Shown here: positions 1 through 5,911 of the stretch, piece by piece
Position numbering within the stretch: the first letter of the stretch is position 1
Layout: the number at the start of each line of letters is the position of its first letter
NCBI GenBank assembly: GCA_030610025.1
Contig: JAUWSP010000172.1
Span: 1-6,297, forward strand
DNA: 6,297 nt
From: Acidobacteriota bacterium
Lineage (GTDB): Bacteria > Acidobacteriota > Thermoanaerobaculia > Multivoradales > JAHEKO01
Direction: 5' to 3'
Notes under the pieces: generated by a model
What the model was told of the DNA's origin: nothing
Database searches by the model: none
Seen by the model: the letters and a program-made list of their open reading frames with translations, nothing else
Position numbers and translations under genes: made by a program

Positions 1-66
1 ACAAGAGATCCCGCGCGATGATGAGACAAGGCGGCGGCCAGCCCTTTGCAGTCTGAGTAGCCGACG

Positions 67-93
67 CCGTCCGCCTGCGGGCCACCCGGACGG
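67..93 (+). repeat. GC-rich inverted repeat, possible weak terminator
   Basis: CCGTCCG at 67-73 is perfectly complementary to CGGACGG at 87-93, giving a 7-bp stem with a 13-base loop. It lies 10 bases after the stop codon at 54-56. No T-run follows, so it is not a standard intrinsic terminator. It could be a 3'-end stabilising hairpin for an upstream transcript, or chance in GC-rich DNA. Confidence 0.25.
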
Positions 94-137
94 GCCTCCA
101 ATCGATAGGGGTCGTTCGCCCAAGTCCCAAGCCCTCA

Positions 138-143
138 TATACT
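138..143 (+). promoter_or_regulatory. Possible -10 element for leaderless methyltransferase mRNA
   Basis: TATACT at 138-143 matches the sigma70 -10 consensus at five of six bases and ends six bases before the ATG at 150. That spacing places the transcription start at or next to the start codon, as in leaderless mRNAs. In agreement, the bases before the ATG (CTCCTCCC) are the complement of a Shine-Dalgarno sequence, so no ribosome binding site exists on this strand. The -35 position (115-120, TTCGCC) matches poorly, which keeps the call tentative. Confidence 0.4.
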
Positions 144-149
144 CCTCCC

Positions 150-1205
150 ATGCCTTCCGTGAGCGATCGACTTCGCGTGCTGATCGAGGAGCAGGGCGCG
201 ATCACTTTTGCTCGATTCATGGAGGAGGCGCTCTATGGAGAGGGCGGCTATTACTGCAGAGAGGAGCTGGCCATAGGGGTCGAGGGAGACTTCATCACCG
301 GCTCCTCCTATTCCTCCCTTTTCGGGCGAGCCACGGCCCGCTTGTTGAGCAGGCTGGATGGGGTCCTCGGTCGCCCGGCTGACTTTCTCGAAGTCGGTTA
401 CGGAGACGGCTCTCATCTGCGAGGCCTGGCCGCGGCTCTGGGACCTGCGAACGAGCGCAGATTATTGGGCTGCGATCGGGTCCAGCGACCGCTGCCGCCA
501 CCGATTGAGACGCTCTCCAGTCTGGAAGAAGTGGAGGTCGGTCAGCTGGAAGGGGTCGTCTTTTCCTACGAGCTCTTCGATGCGCTGCCGATTCATCGAC
601 TCATCGGTCGCCAGGGAGAAGCAGTGGGGGAGCTCTTGGTGGGTCTGGAACCTGACGGCTCTTTTCGATGGAGCGAGGCCGAGCTTTCGGACCCCGACCT
701 CGCAGATCTAATGGGAGATGCTGGTGAATCGCTCGAGCCGGGACAGATCGCCGATCTTTCACCTCGGTGGAGACCGCTGTACGCGCAGATGGCGCAAAGG
801 TTGGGGCGTGGACTGCTGGTGACCTGCGACTACGGATTTCGACGTCGGCAACTCCTGGATCGACGGGTCCGCTCCCATGGCACCCTGGCCTGCTATCGAC
901 AGCAACAGGTGCACCGAAATCCGTTGGTCGATGTAGGTGAGCAGGATCTGACCGCCCATGTGGACTTCACCGCGTTGATGGAAGAGGGTGAAAAGCAGGG
1001 GCTCGAGACGGTGGCGTTGAGTCGTCAGGCTGCGTGGTTGACGAGTTGCGGGATCTTCGAAGGCCTCGCCGAGGCCGACCAGGCCGAACGGTTGGAGGCC
1101 ATGACGTTGCTCGACCCTGGAGGAATGGGTGAGGAGATCCTGGTCCTGGTGCAGGCTCGTGGGCTGGACGTGGCCGAGATTCTGGACACCCGATACCTGC
1201 TTTGA
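150..1205 (+). CDS. SAM-dependent methyltransferase, MidA/NDUFAF7 family (COG1565)
   Basis: This 351-residue protein is a likely protein-arginine methyltransferase of the MidA/NDUFAF7 family (DUF185, Methyltransf_28). It shows the family landmarks in order: an N-terminal ITFARFMEEALY...GYY segment (residues 18-35), GDFIT (46-50), a glycine-rich SAM motif I FLEVGYGDG (79-87), SYELFDALP (139-147), CDYGF (226-230), GTLACYR (244-250) and DVGEQDLTAHVDFT (261-274). Motif I differs from the usual ELGPGRG but keeps its acidic residue and glycines. The mitochondrial member dimethylates an arginine of NDUFS2, the NuoD homologue, and is needed for Complex I assembly. A nuo operon follows 251 bases downstream, so NuoD is the obvious candidate substrate (inference). 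ATG 150 is the only ATG, GTG or TTG in frame after the stop at 54-56. It lacks a Shine-Dalgarno sequence and may be translated leaderless. The protein is probably cytoplasmic, since no signal peptide is visible. Confidence 0.88.
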   Translation: MPSVSDRLRVLIEEQGAITFARFMEEALYGEGGYYCREELAIGVEGDFITGSSYSSLFGRATARLLSRLDGVLGRPADFLEVGYGDGSHLRGLAAALGPANERRLLGCDRVQRPLPPPIETLSSLEEVEVGQLEGVVFSYELFDALPIHRLIGRQGEAVGELLVGLEPDGSFRWSEAELSDPDLADLMGDAGESLEPGQIADLSPRWRPLYAQMAQRLGRGLLVTCDYGFRRRQLLDRRVRSHGTLACYRQQQVHRNPLVDVGEQDLTAHVDFTALMEEGEKQGLETVALSRQAAWLTSCGIFEGLAEADQAERLEAMTLLDPGGMGEEILVLVQARGLDVAEILDTRYLL

Positions 1206-1269
1206 TGGGTGGTAGCTCTGTGGTCGTCACCGTTCAGCAGGCGGAGAAAGCAACGCTGAAAAGGGCTCC

Positions 1270-1297
1270 TTGACACCCCTTGGACCTCCGATACAAT
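1270..1297 (+). promoter_or_regulatory. Sigma70-type promoter of the nuo operon
   Basis: A perfect -35 box TTGACA (1270-1275) and a five-of-six -10 box TACAAT (1292-1297) are separated by 16 bases. The start of transcription would fall near 1303-1305, giving a 5' leader of about 150 bases before nuoA. It is the best promoter-like sequence I found in the window and sits between the methyltransferase stop and nuoA. The nuo genes can therefore be transcribed separately from the methyltransferase gene, though read-through is not excluded because no clear terminator is seen between them. Confidence 0.7.
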
Positions 1298-1327
1298 TAC
1301 CGCTGTATTTGCTTTCCAGAAGAGATC

Positions 1328-1402
1328 ATGCGTTTCGAATCGAACACCTTCGAGCTCGCCCCGATGGGGATCGAAGGCCCCAGAACCTGGGGTGAGGAAT
1401 AG
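1328..1402 (+). CDS. Possible 24-codon leader peptide upstream of nuoA
   Basis: ATG 1328-1330 opens a 24-codon frame ending at TAG 1400-1402. It begins MRFESNTFELAP and ends GPRTWGEE. The ATG lies about 24 bases after the predicted transcription start and follows an AG-rich stretch AGAAGAG (1318-1324), which sits rather close for a ribosome binding site. Third codon positions are mostly G or C, as in the real genes here. The frame is the same as that of nuoA, separated from it by the TAG and 54 further bases. It overlaps two stem-loops (1347-1377 and 1378-1392). It has no run of one amino acid of the kind seen in biosynthetic attenuators. I recognise no homologue. It could be a regulatory leader peptide or a chance ORF within structured RNA. 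Confidence 0.3.
   Translation: MRFESNTFELAPMGIEGPRTWGEE
1347..1392 (+). promoter_or_regulatory. Two adjacent stem-loops in the nuoA leader with alternative pairing
   Basis: Hairpin 1 pairs CCTTCGA (1347-1353) with TCGAAGG (1371-1377), seven perfect base pairs. Inside it CCCC (1359-1362) pairs with GGGG (1366-1369) around a GAT loop. Hairpin 2 begins at the next base: CCCCAG (1378-1383) pairs with CTGGGG (1387-1392) around AAC. The GGGG of hairpin 1 can instead pair with CCCC 1378-1381, so the tracts form a 1:2, 2:3, 3:4 set of competing pairings. No T-run follows, so neither hairpin is an ordinary intrinsic terminator. A role in regulation is inferred from position alone. Confidence 0.4.
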
Positions 1403-1456
1403 CCGAATCGCCAATCGGCAACCACCATCAGATATCGGGTCCGAGACGAGCGTTCT

Positions 1457-1810
1457 GTGGAAAGCTACCTCCCCATCTTCATCTTCTTGCTGGTCGTCAT
1501 GGCCTTTCTGGTCGTCGTGTTGGTCACCGCTCGGCTGTTGCGCCACGGCGGTGGCCGAACCCTGCGTGAGCCCTACGAATGCGGTAACGAGCCGATCAGC
1601 CTGGCCCACGATCACCGATTCTCCCTCCGCTACTACCTGATTGCGGTCCTCTTCGTCATCTTCGATGTGGAGACGATCTTCCTGTTTCCATGGGCCGTGA
1701 TGTTTGACAAGCTGGCGCTGTTCGGCTTCATCGAGATGATGATCTTCTTGACCATTCTCATGGTCGGTTATGTCTACGTCTGGCGACGGGGGGCTTTGAA
1801 TTGGGTTTGA
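1457..1810 (+). CDS. nuoA: NADH-quinone oxidoreductase subunit A
   Basis: NuoA (ND3 homologue) is a small membrane subunit at the junction of the peripheral and membrane arms of Complex I. This 117-residue protein has three predicted membrane helices (about 5-27, 59-80 and 88-108). The long loop between the first two carries YECGNEP (residues 40-46); its Cys42 corresponds to the ND3 loop cysteine that lies near the quinone site. The second helix carries the conserved FDVET motif (69-73), with Asp70 and Glu72. Length and motifs are normal for the family. The start is GTG 1457, the only ATG, GTG or TTG codon in this frame after the TAG at 1400-1402. Its ribosome binding site is weak (GAG at 1448-1450). 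The stop TGA (1808-1810) shares its A with the nuoB ATG, which implies translational coupling. Confidence 0.96.
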   Translation: MESYLPIFIFLLVVMAFLVVVLVTARLLRHGGGRTLREPYECGNEPISLAHDHRFSLRYYLIAVLFVIFDVETIFLFPWAVMFDKLALFGFIEMMIFLTILMVGYVYVWRRGALNWV

Positions 1811-2316
1811 TGGACGACGTCGAGGCCAACGTCCTCACCACGACCTACGACAAGGTCTTCAACTGGGCCCGCCGGTCGGCGATCTGGCCGATGCAGTTCG
1901 GTCTGGCCTGCTGCGCCATCGAGATGATGGCGACGCTCGATCCGAGGCACGACATGAGCCGATTCGGCGCCGAGGTCTTTCGGGGCACCCCCCGGCAGTG
2001 CGATCTGATGATCGTCGCCGGTACGGTGACCGAGAAGATGGCGCCCATCGTGCGGCGTCTCTGGGACCTGATGCCGGAACCCAAATGGGCCCTTGCGATG
2101 GGTGCCTGTGCCACCTGCGGAGGCCCCTATCGCACCTATGCCGTGACCCAGGGTGTGGACAGGGTGATACCGGTCGATGTGTACGTTCCCGGCTGCCCAC
2201 CGAGGCCCGAGGCACTGCTCTGGGGACTCATGCACCTGCAGCGCAAGATCGACCGGATGACGGTGGCGAAGCCGAAGACGGACCCGGCGCCCAAGATCGG
2301 TGGCAAGGCGGAATGA
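1810..2316 (+). CDS. nuoB: NADH-quinone oxidoreductase subunit B (N2 cluster)
   Basis: NuoB (PSST/NDUFS7 homologue) holds cluster N2, the last FeS centre before quinone, in the peripheral arm. The 168-residue protein has the four expected ligands: adjacent Cys34 and Cys35 ([10 protein letters not shown]), Cys100 (MGACATCGG) and Cys129 ([11 protein letters not shown]). [14 protein letters not shown] and [15 protein letters not shown] are typical of the family. Cys103 gives an extra CxxC with the ligand Cys100, and Cys64 is a further non-ligand cysteine. The C-terminal 20 or so residues are Lys/Pro-rich. I chose ATG 1810 because it overlaps the nuoA stop as TGATG. In-frame TTG codons at 1801 and 1807 would add only one to three residues and cannot be excluded. 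The stop overlaps the nuoC start as ATGA. Confidence 0.96.
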   Translation: MDDVEANVLTTTYDKVFNWARRSAIWPMQFGLACCAIEMMATLDPRHDMSRFGAEVFRGTPRQCDLMIVAGTVTEKMAPIVRRLWDLMPEPKWALAMGACATCGGPYRTYAVTQGVDRVIPVDVYVPGCPPRPEALLWGLMHLQRKIDRMTVAKPKTDPAPKIGGKAE

Positions 2317-3143
2317 GCGAACGCCAGGACGACAAGCCGCAAGAGGGTCGCCCACCCGGGAACCAGTCGACGCGGGATGCTTCGGATGAGACCAGGGCGG
2401 CGGAAGCGCCGGCCATGGCGGACTCCGATGCGGAGGCGGCTGCCAAGGCAGCAGCAGAGGCGAAGGCCAAGGCGGCTGCCGCCAAGGCCAAGGCTCACGC
2501 CGAGGCGGAGGCTCGAAAGGAGCCCTGGGAGCGCGATCCGGCAGCCCCAACATGGGAGGAGGCCGAGGGCGACGGCCTCGCAGATGCCCTGAAGAGCAGC
2601 TTCGGAGAGGGTGTCCTGGCTGCACGCACTTTCGCCGGCGAGCTCGTGCTGGAGATCGACAGACAATCCATTCAGGAGGTGGGGCGAAGCCTCAAGGAGG
2701 AACACGGCTTCACCCTGTTGGTGGATATCTGCGGCGTTCACTACCCTGACCGCGAAGAGGCTCCCCTCGAGGTTGTGTATCACCTGTACAACGTCGATCA
2801 GAAGCGCCGGATCCGGCTCAAGACCGGTACCCAGGAGGGAATCGACGTGCCGTCTGTTGTCGGCGTCTGGAAGGGAGCGAACTGGCCGGAGAGAGAGATC
2901 TATGACATGTACGGTGTGCGGTTTGCCGAGCACCCGGACATGACCCGAATCCTGATGTGGGAGGGCTTCAACGGCCACCCCTTGAGGAAGGACTTCCCCG
3001 TGGAGGGAATCGATACGGGGGCCGCCATCTATCCCGAGCTCTACAGTGACGAGGCGGGTCCGGTGGCTGGCACCGGCACCGGATGGAAACCGCCCGAGCC
3101 GCCGGAAGACAAGCCGGAGGAGCCGGCGCCCGACGAGGCCTAG
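2313..3143 (+). CDS. nuoC: NADH-quinone oxidoreductase subunit C, with charged N-terminal extension
   Basis: NuoC (30-kDa subunit, NDUFS3 homologue) is a peripheral-arm subunit without cofactors that supports NuoD and NuoB. Of 276 residues, the conserved fold covers about 86-236. It contains the family signature around [19 protein letters not shown] (191-209), followed by [18 protein letters not shown] (212-229). Two unusual extensions flank it: residues 1-80 are hydrophilic and include an Ala/Lys/Glu-rich stretch (38-69), and residues 248-276 are Pro/Glu-rich. The extensions account for the larger size compared with single-domain NuoC. It is not fused to NuoD, which follows as a separate gene after 27 bases. 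ATG 2313 overlaps the nuoB stop as ATGA and has AAGG (2305-2308) upstream. The frame stays open farther upstream, but only inside nuoB. Confidence 0.95.
   Translation: MSERQDDKPQEGRPPGNQSTRDASDETRAAEAPAMADSDAEAAAKAAAEAKAKAAAAKAKAHAEAEARKEPWERDPAAPTWEEAEGDGLADALKSSFGEGVLAARTFAGELVLEIDRQSIQEVGRSLKEEHGFTLLVDICGVHYPDREEAPLEVVYHLYNVDQKRRIRLKTGTQEGIDVPSVVGVWKGANWPEREIYDMYGVRFAEHPDMTRILMWEGFNGHPLRKDFPVEGIDTGAAIYPELYSDEAGPVAGTGTGWKPPEPPEDKPEEPAPDEA
2424..2519 (+). repeat. Low-complexity Ala/Lys/Glu coding stretch in nuoC
   Basis: These bases encode NuoC residues 38-69, made almost wholly of Ala, Lys and Glu. The DNA repeats GCC, GCG and AAG codons. The ten-base word GGCGGCTGCC occurs at 2435-2444 and again 36 bases (12 codons) later at 2471-2480. 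This suggests growth by slippage or small duplications. The peptide should form a long charged helix like the middle domain of TolA. Confidence 0.75.
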
Positions 3144-3170
3144 GTTCCTGGCCGAGGCACGAGAGAAGAC

Positions 3171-4310
3171 ATGGTAGACGTCGACAGCTCTGATCTCTCC
3201 CGCGACACCCTGTTCGGTGTCGAGGAGATGGAGATCAACTTCGGTCCCCAGCACCCGGCCACCCACGGCGTGCTACGTCTGAAGCTCAAAGTGGACGGCG
3301 AGCGGATCGTCGACTGCTACCCGGTGATCGGCTATCTGCACCGGGGCACCGAGAAGCTCTTCGAGCTCCATCCCTTCTTCCAGAACGTACCCCACACCGA
3401 TCGCCTGGACTACGTGGCCGCGGCCACGAACAACCTGGCCTACGTCGGCGCGGTGGAAAAGCTGCTGGGTATCGTGGTGCCGCCTCGGGCCAGCTACATC
3501 CGCACGCTCCTATCGGAGCTACAGCGCATTTCCAGTCATCTTCTCTGGCTGGCGACGCACGCCATCGACATTGGTGCCATGACGCCCTTCTTCTACACCT
3601 TTCGGGAGAGGGAGATCATCCTCGATCTCTTCGAGGAGTACTGTGGCGCTCGGTTGACCCTCAATTGCATGCGGCCAGGAGGGCAGCCGTATGACCTGCC
3701 TGTCGGTTGGGTCGAGCGCTGCGCCGAGTTCGTCGGCGGCTTTCCCGAGAAGATCGACGAGTACGAAGGGCTGCTGACCGAGAACCGGATCTGGAAGAAG
3801 AGGACCGTCGGCATCGGCATCCTGTCGCCCGAGATGGCGCTGGACTATGCCGTCACCGGTCCGATGCTGCGTGGCAGCGGCATTGGGCTGGATGTTCGCA
3901 AGGCGATGCCCTACGAGATGTACGATCAGATGGACTTCGACGTGCCGGTGTTCTACAACTGCGATACCTACGATCGCTACCTGGTTCGTATGGAGGAGAT
4001 GCGCCAGTCGACTCGCATCGTCCAGCAGTGTCTCGAGAAGCTTCCAGAGGGGCCGCTCATGGCCAAGCGCCCGCGCGTGCTGAAGGCGCCCAAGGAGGGC
4101 GATGTTTATCACGCCGTGGAGGCTCCGAAGGGAGAAATCGGCTTCTATATTGTCGGCAACGGTACGCCGAATCCTCATCGCTGCCGGGTACGGCCACCTT
4201 CGTTCTACAACATCCAGGTGCTGCCTGAGATGGTCGTCGGTGGTCTCATCGCCGACCTGATTGCGGTCATCGGTACCACCGACGTCGTTCTCGGCGAGGT
4301 GGACCGATGA
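3171..4310 (+). CDS. nuoD: NADH-quinone oxidoreductase subunit D (quinone-binding)
   Basis: NuoD (49-kDa subunit, NDUFS2 homologue) forms the quinone-reducing site together with NuoB. The 379-residue protein has the loop NFGPQHPATHGVLR (23-36), the 49-kDa signature LHRGTEKLFE (56-65) and the invariant C-terminal end GEVDR. By ungapped alignment with known subunits, His32 and Tyr81 correspond to the quinone-headgroup ligands His38 and Tyr87 of Thermus Nqo4. Arg58 corresponds to the arginine of NDUFS2 that NDUFAF7 dimethylates (Arg85 of the mature human protein). TPFFYTFREREII, RPGG and GVMLRGSGI-like segments (GPMLRGSGIGLDVRK) also match. At 379 residues it is slightly short for the family, mostly before the VEAPKGE segment. 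ATG 3171 follows a weak GAGAAG-like site. It lies 27 bases after nuoC and 19 bases before nuoH. Confidence 0.97.
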   Translation: MVDVDSSDLSRDTLFGVEEMEINFGPQHPATHGVLRLKLKVDGERIVDCYPVIGYLHRGTEKLFELHPFFQNVPHTDRLDYVAAATNNLAYVGAVEKLLGIVVPPRASYIRTLLSELQRISSHLLWLATHAIDIGAMTPFFYTFREREIILDLFEEYCGARLTLNCMRPGGQPYDLPVGWVERCAEFVGGFPEKIDEYEGLLTENRIWKKRTVGIGILSPEMALDYAVTGPMLRGSGIGLDVRKAMPYEMYDQMDFDVPVFYNCDTYDRYLVRMEEMRQSTRIVQQCLEKLPEGPLMAKRPRVLKAPKEGDVYHAVEAPKGEIGFYIVGNGTPNPHRCRVRPPSFYNIQVLPEMVVGGLIADLIAVIGTTDVVLGEVDR

Positions 4311-4329
4311 GGACGGGGCGGAGAGTCTG

Positions 4330-5403
4330 ATGGTCGAGTTTTTTGGCGAGACCCTGTACGTCTACGCGGTAGTGCCGTTTATCAAGATCATCGCGGCGAT
4401 CGTCGTCGTGCTGACGATCATTGCCTACACGACCTTTGCCGAGCGCAAGATCCTGGGTTTCCTCCAGGTTCGCATGGGGCCGAATCGGGTGGGACCCTGG
4501 GGCCTGTTGCAGCCGATCGCGGACGTCGCCAAGCTCCTCGGCAAGGAGGACGTGATCCCGAATCGCGCCGTCAAGTGGGCCTATGTTCTGGCTCCCTGCC
4601 TGGTCGTCGGGCCCGCCCTGCTCATCCTGTCGGTGATTCCCTTCGGGCCGCCGTCTAGCAAGGGTGTAGCTTCCAGTTGGTTCATCACCGATGTCAACGT
4701 CGGACTGCTGCTGGTGGTGGCCATAGCCTCCATCGGAGTGTACGGGCTGCTGCTCGGGGGATGGGCCTCCAATAATAAGTTCTCCATGATGGGCGGGCTG
4801 CGAGCGGCCGCCCAGATGATCTCGTACGAGGTTCCGCAGGGCTTCTCGCTGGTGGTGCCACTGCTGATGGCCGGCACGCTTTCGTTGGTCGGAATCGTCG
4901 AAGCTCAACTGACCCAGGGTCGATGGTTCATCTTCGGATTCTTCCCGTTCGGCCTACTGGCCTTCTTCATCTACTTCGTGGCCGGGGTCGCCGAGTCCAA
5001 CCGCAACCCCTTCGATCTGCCCGAGGCCGAATCCGAGCTGGTCGCCGGATTCCACACGGAGTACAGCGGTATGCGTTTCGCCCTGTTTTTCCTGGGTGAG
5101 TACGCCAACATGATCGTGATCTCGGCAGTTGCGGTGACCCTGTTTCTGGGCGGCTGGTTGCGGCCTTTCCCGAGCGTCGAGTGGCTGTCGTTTCTGGATC
5201 TGGCGTTCCTGCCCGCGGGCCTGGCCGGACTCCTGTGGTTCCTGATCAAGCTTCTGGCCTTCCTGTTCGTCTACATCTGGTTTCGCGGCACCTTCCCGCG
5301 TTACCGCTTCGATCAACTGATGGATCTCGGGTGGAAGTGGTTGATTCCCGCTTCGGTACTCGCTGTGGTGGCCACCTCACTCTGGAAGGTTGTTCTCCTC
5401 TAG
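4330..5403 (+). CDS. nuoH: NADH-quinone oxidoreductase subunit H
   Basis: NuoH (ND1 homologue) is the membrane subunit that closes the quinone chamber and links it to the proton path. It has 357 residues and about eight predicted membrane helices. The cytoplasmic loop ERKILGFLQVRMGPNRVG (38-55) and LLQPIADVAKLLGKE (59-73) are diagnostic. So is the acidic stretch ESNRNPFDLPEAESELVAG (222-240), followed by EYSGMRFALFFLGEY (244-258). No truncation or missing key residue is visible. ATG 4330 has a good ribosome binding site, GGAG at 4320-4323, six bases before it. The reading frame is open further upstream, but those codons overlap the conserved end of nuoD and no in-frame ATG is present. It follows nuoD directly, where many bacteria place nuoE, nuoF and nuoG. 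Confidence 0.97.
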   Translation: MVEFFGETLYVYAVVPFIKIIAAIVVVLTIIAYTTFAERKILGFLQVRMGPNRVGPWGLLQPIADVAKLLGKEDVIPNRAVKWAYVLAPCLVVGPALLILSVIPFGPPSSKGVASSWFITDVNVGLLLVVAIASIGVYGLLLGGWASNNKFSMMGGLRAAAQMISYEVPQGFSLVVPLLMAGTLSLVGIVEAQLTQGRWFIFGFFPFGLLAFFIYFVAGVAESNRNPFDLPEAESELVAGFHTEYSGMRFALFFLGEYANMIVISAVAVTLFLGGWLRPFPSVEWLSFLDLAFLPAGLAGLLWFLIKLLAFLFVYIWFRGTFPRYRFDQLMDLGWKWLIPASVLAVVATSLWKVVLL

Positions 5404-5411
5404 GCCTGCGT

Positions 5412-5891
5412 ATGAGCTGGATCAAGCGCTTCCTGGACAAGATTCTGCTGCTCGACCTGTTCGCCGGTCTGGGCATCACCTTCCGGCACCTGCTGAAGAA
5501 GAAGGTGACGGTACAGTACCCGGAAGAGCGCATGGAGCCGGCGCACCGCTTCCGGGGCATGTTTCGGCTCGACGAAGAGCGCTGCATCAAATGCACGCTC
5601 TGCGCCAGGGATTGCCCTATCGACATCATCTACATCGATTGGCACCAGGAAGTGAACCCGGAGACGGAGAAGAAGGAAAAGCTGCTGGATCGATTCGATA
5701 TCGACATCCAGCGGTGCATGTTCTGTGGCCTGTGCGAAGAGGCCTGTCCCACCAACCCGAAGTCGATCTGGTTGACCAGCAAGACCTACGAGTTGGCGAG
5801 CTACGAGCGGTGGCAGAACCTATACGTGGACAAGGCAGAGTTGGAGGGCTGGAGAGTCCGCCCGGCCTATACCGATGAAGAGATCGTCTGA
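5412..5891 (+). CDS. nuoI: NADH-quinone oxidoreductase subunit I (two 4Fe-4S clusters)
   Basis: NuoI (TYKY/NDUFS8 homologue) carries clusters N6a and N6b, which pass electrons to N2 in NuoB. The 159-residue protein has two ferredoxin-type motifs: CIKCTLCARDCP (Cys58, 61, 64, 68) and CMFCGLCEEACP (Cys102, 105, 108, 112). All eight ligands are present. The N-terminal 35 residues (a hydrophobic patch at 11-24, then basic residues) fit the amphipathic segment that lies along the membrane. Length is normal. ATG 5412 is eight bases after the nuoH stop, with only a weak AGG overlapping that stop (5402-5404) as ribosome binding site, so translation probably depends on coupling to nuoH. Confidence 0.97.
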   Translation: MSWIKRFLDKILLLDLFAGLGITFRHLLKKKVTVQYPEERMEPAHRFRGMFRLDEERCIKCTLCARDCPIDIIYIDWHQEVNPETEKKEKLLDRFDIDIQRCMFCGLCEEACPTNPKSIWLTSKTYELASYERWQNLYVDKAELEGWRVRPAYTDEEIV

Positions 5892-5911
5892 CCGAGAGAT
5901 GAGCGTCTGAT

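Larger units (their letters stand above)
1..149. other. Upstream region, no gene assigned
   Basis: I cannot assign a gene here. In plus frame 3 an open frame enters from the left edge and stops at TGA 54-56, with a C-terminal end reading RAMMRQGGGQPFAV. This could be the tail of an upstream gene, but 17 codons are too few to recognise. The minus strand is also open through this stretch in two frames, one of them starting at ATG 138-136. None of these shows a recognisable family. The stretch also holds a GC-rich inverted repeat at 67-93 and a -10-like element at 138-143, listed separately. Confidence 0.4.

Noticed and set aside
1233..1260. Inverted repeat TTCAGC (1233-1238) and GCTGAA (1255-1260), considered as a terminator or operator upstream of the nuo promoter.
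   Set aside because: Only six base pairs with a 16-base loop and no T-run; this is expected by chance in a gap of this size.
1378..1400. Hairpin 2 as an intrinsic terminator.
   Set aside because: The bases after the stem (TGAGGAATAG) contain no T-run.
1400..1456. Read-through of TAG 1400-1402 joining the 24-codon ORF to nuoA, which is in the same frame.
   Set aside because: NuoA starting at GTG 1457 already has normal length and N-terminus, and the linker translation is not NuoA-like.
1025..1615. A 196-codon minus-strand frame spanning the end of the methyltransferase gene, the leader and the start of nuoA.
   Set aside because: It overlaps two well-supported plus-strand genes and the nuo promoter, and its composition is that of an antisense shadow.
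1774..2625. A 283-codon minus-strand frame across nuoB and early nuoC.
   Set aside because: The Pro/Arg-rich translation is the antisense of the nuoC Ala/Lys/Glu repeat and of nuoB, with no recognisable domain.
2136..3266. A 376-codon open frame on the minus strand across nuoC.
   Set aside because: It is antisense to nuoB, nuoC and nuoD, whose conserved motifs are unmistakable. Long antisense frames are expected in GC-rich DNA, and the translation resembles no family.
4261..4329. A longer nuoH starting upstream inside nuoD.
   Set aside because: It would need a TTG, overlap the conserved nuoD C-terminus and add residues absent from the family; ATG 4330 has a proper GGAG site.
5899..5910. A three-codon ORF (ATG AGC GTC TGA) just before nuoJ.
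   Set aside because: Too short to call; it may help ribosomes reinitiate at nuoJ, but nothing in the sequence supports this.
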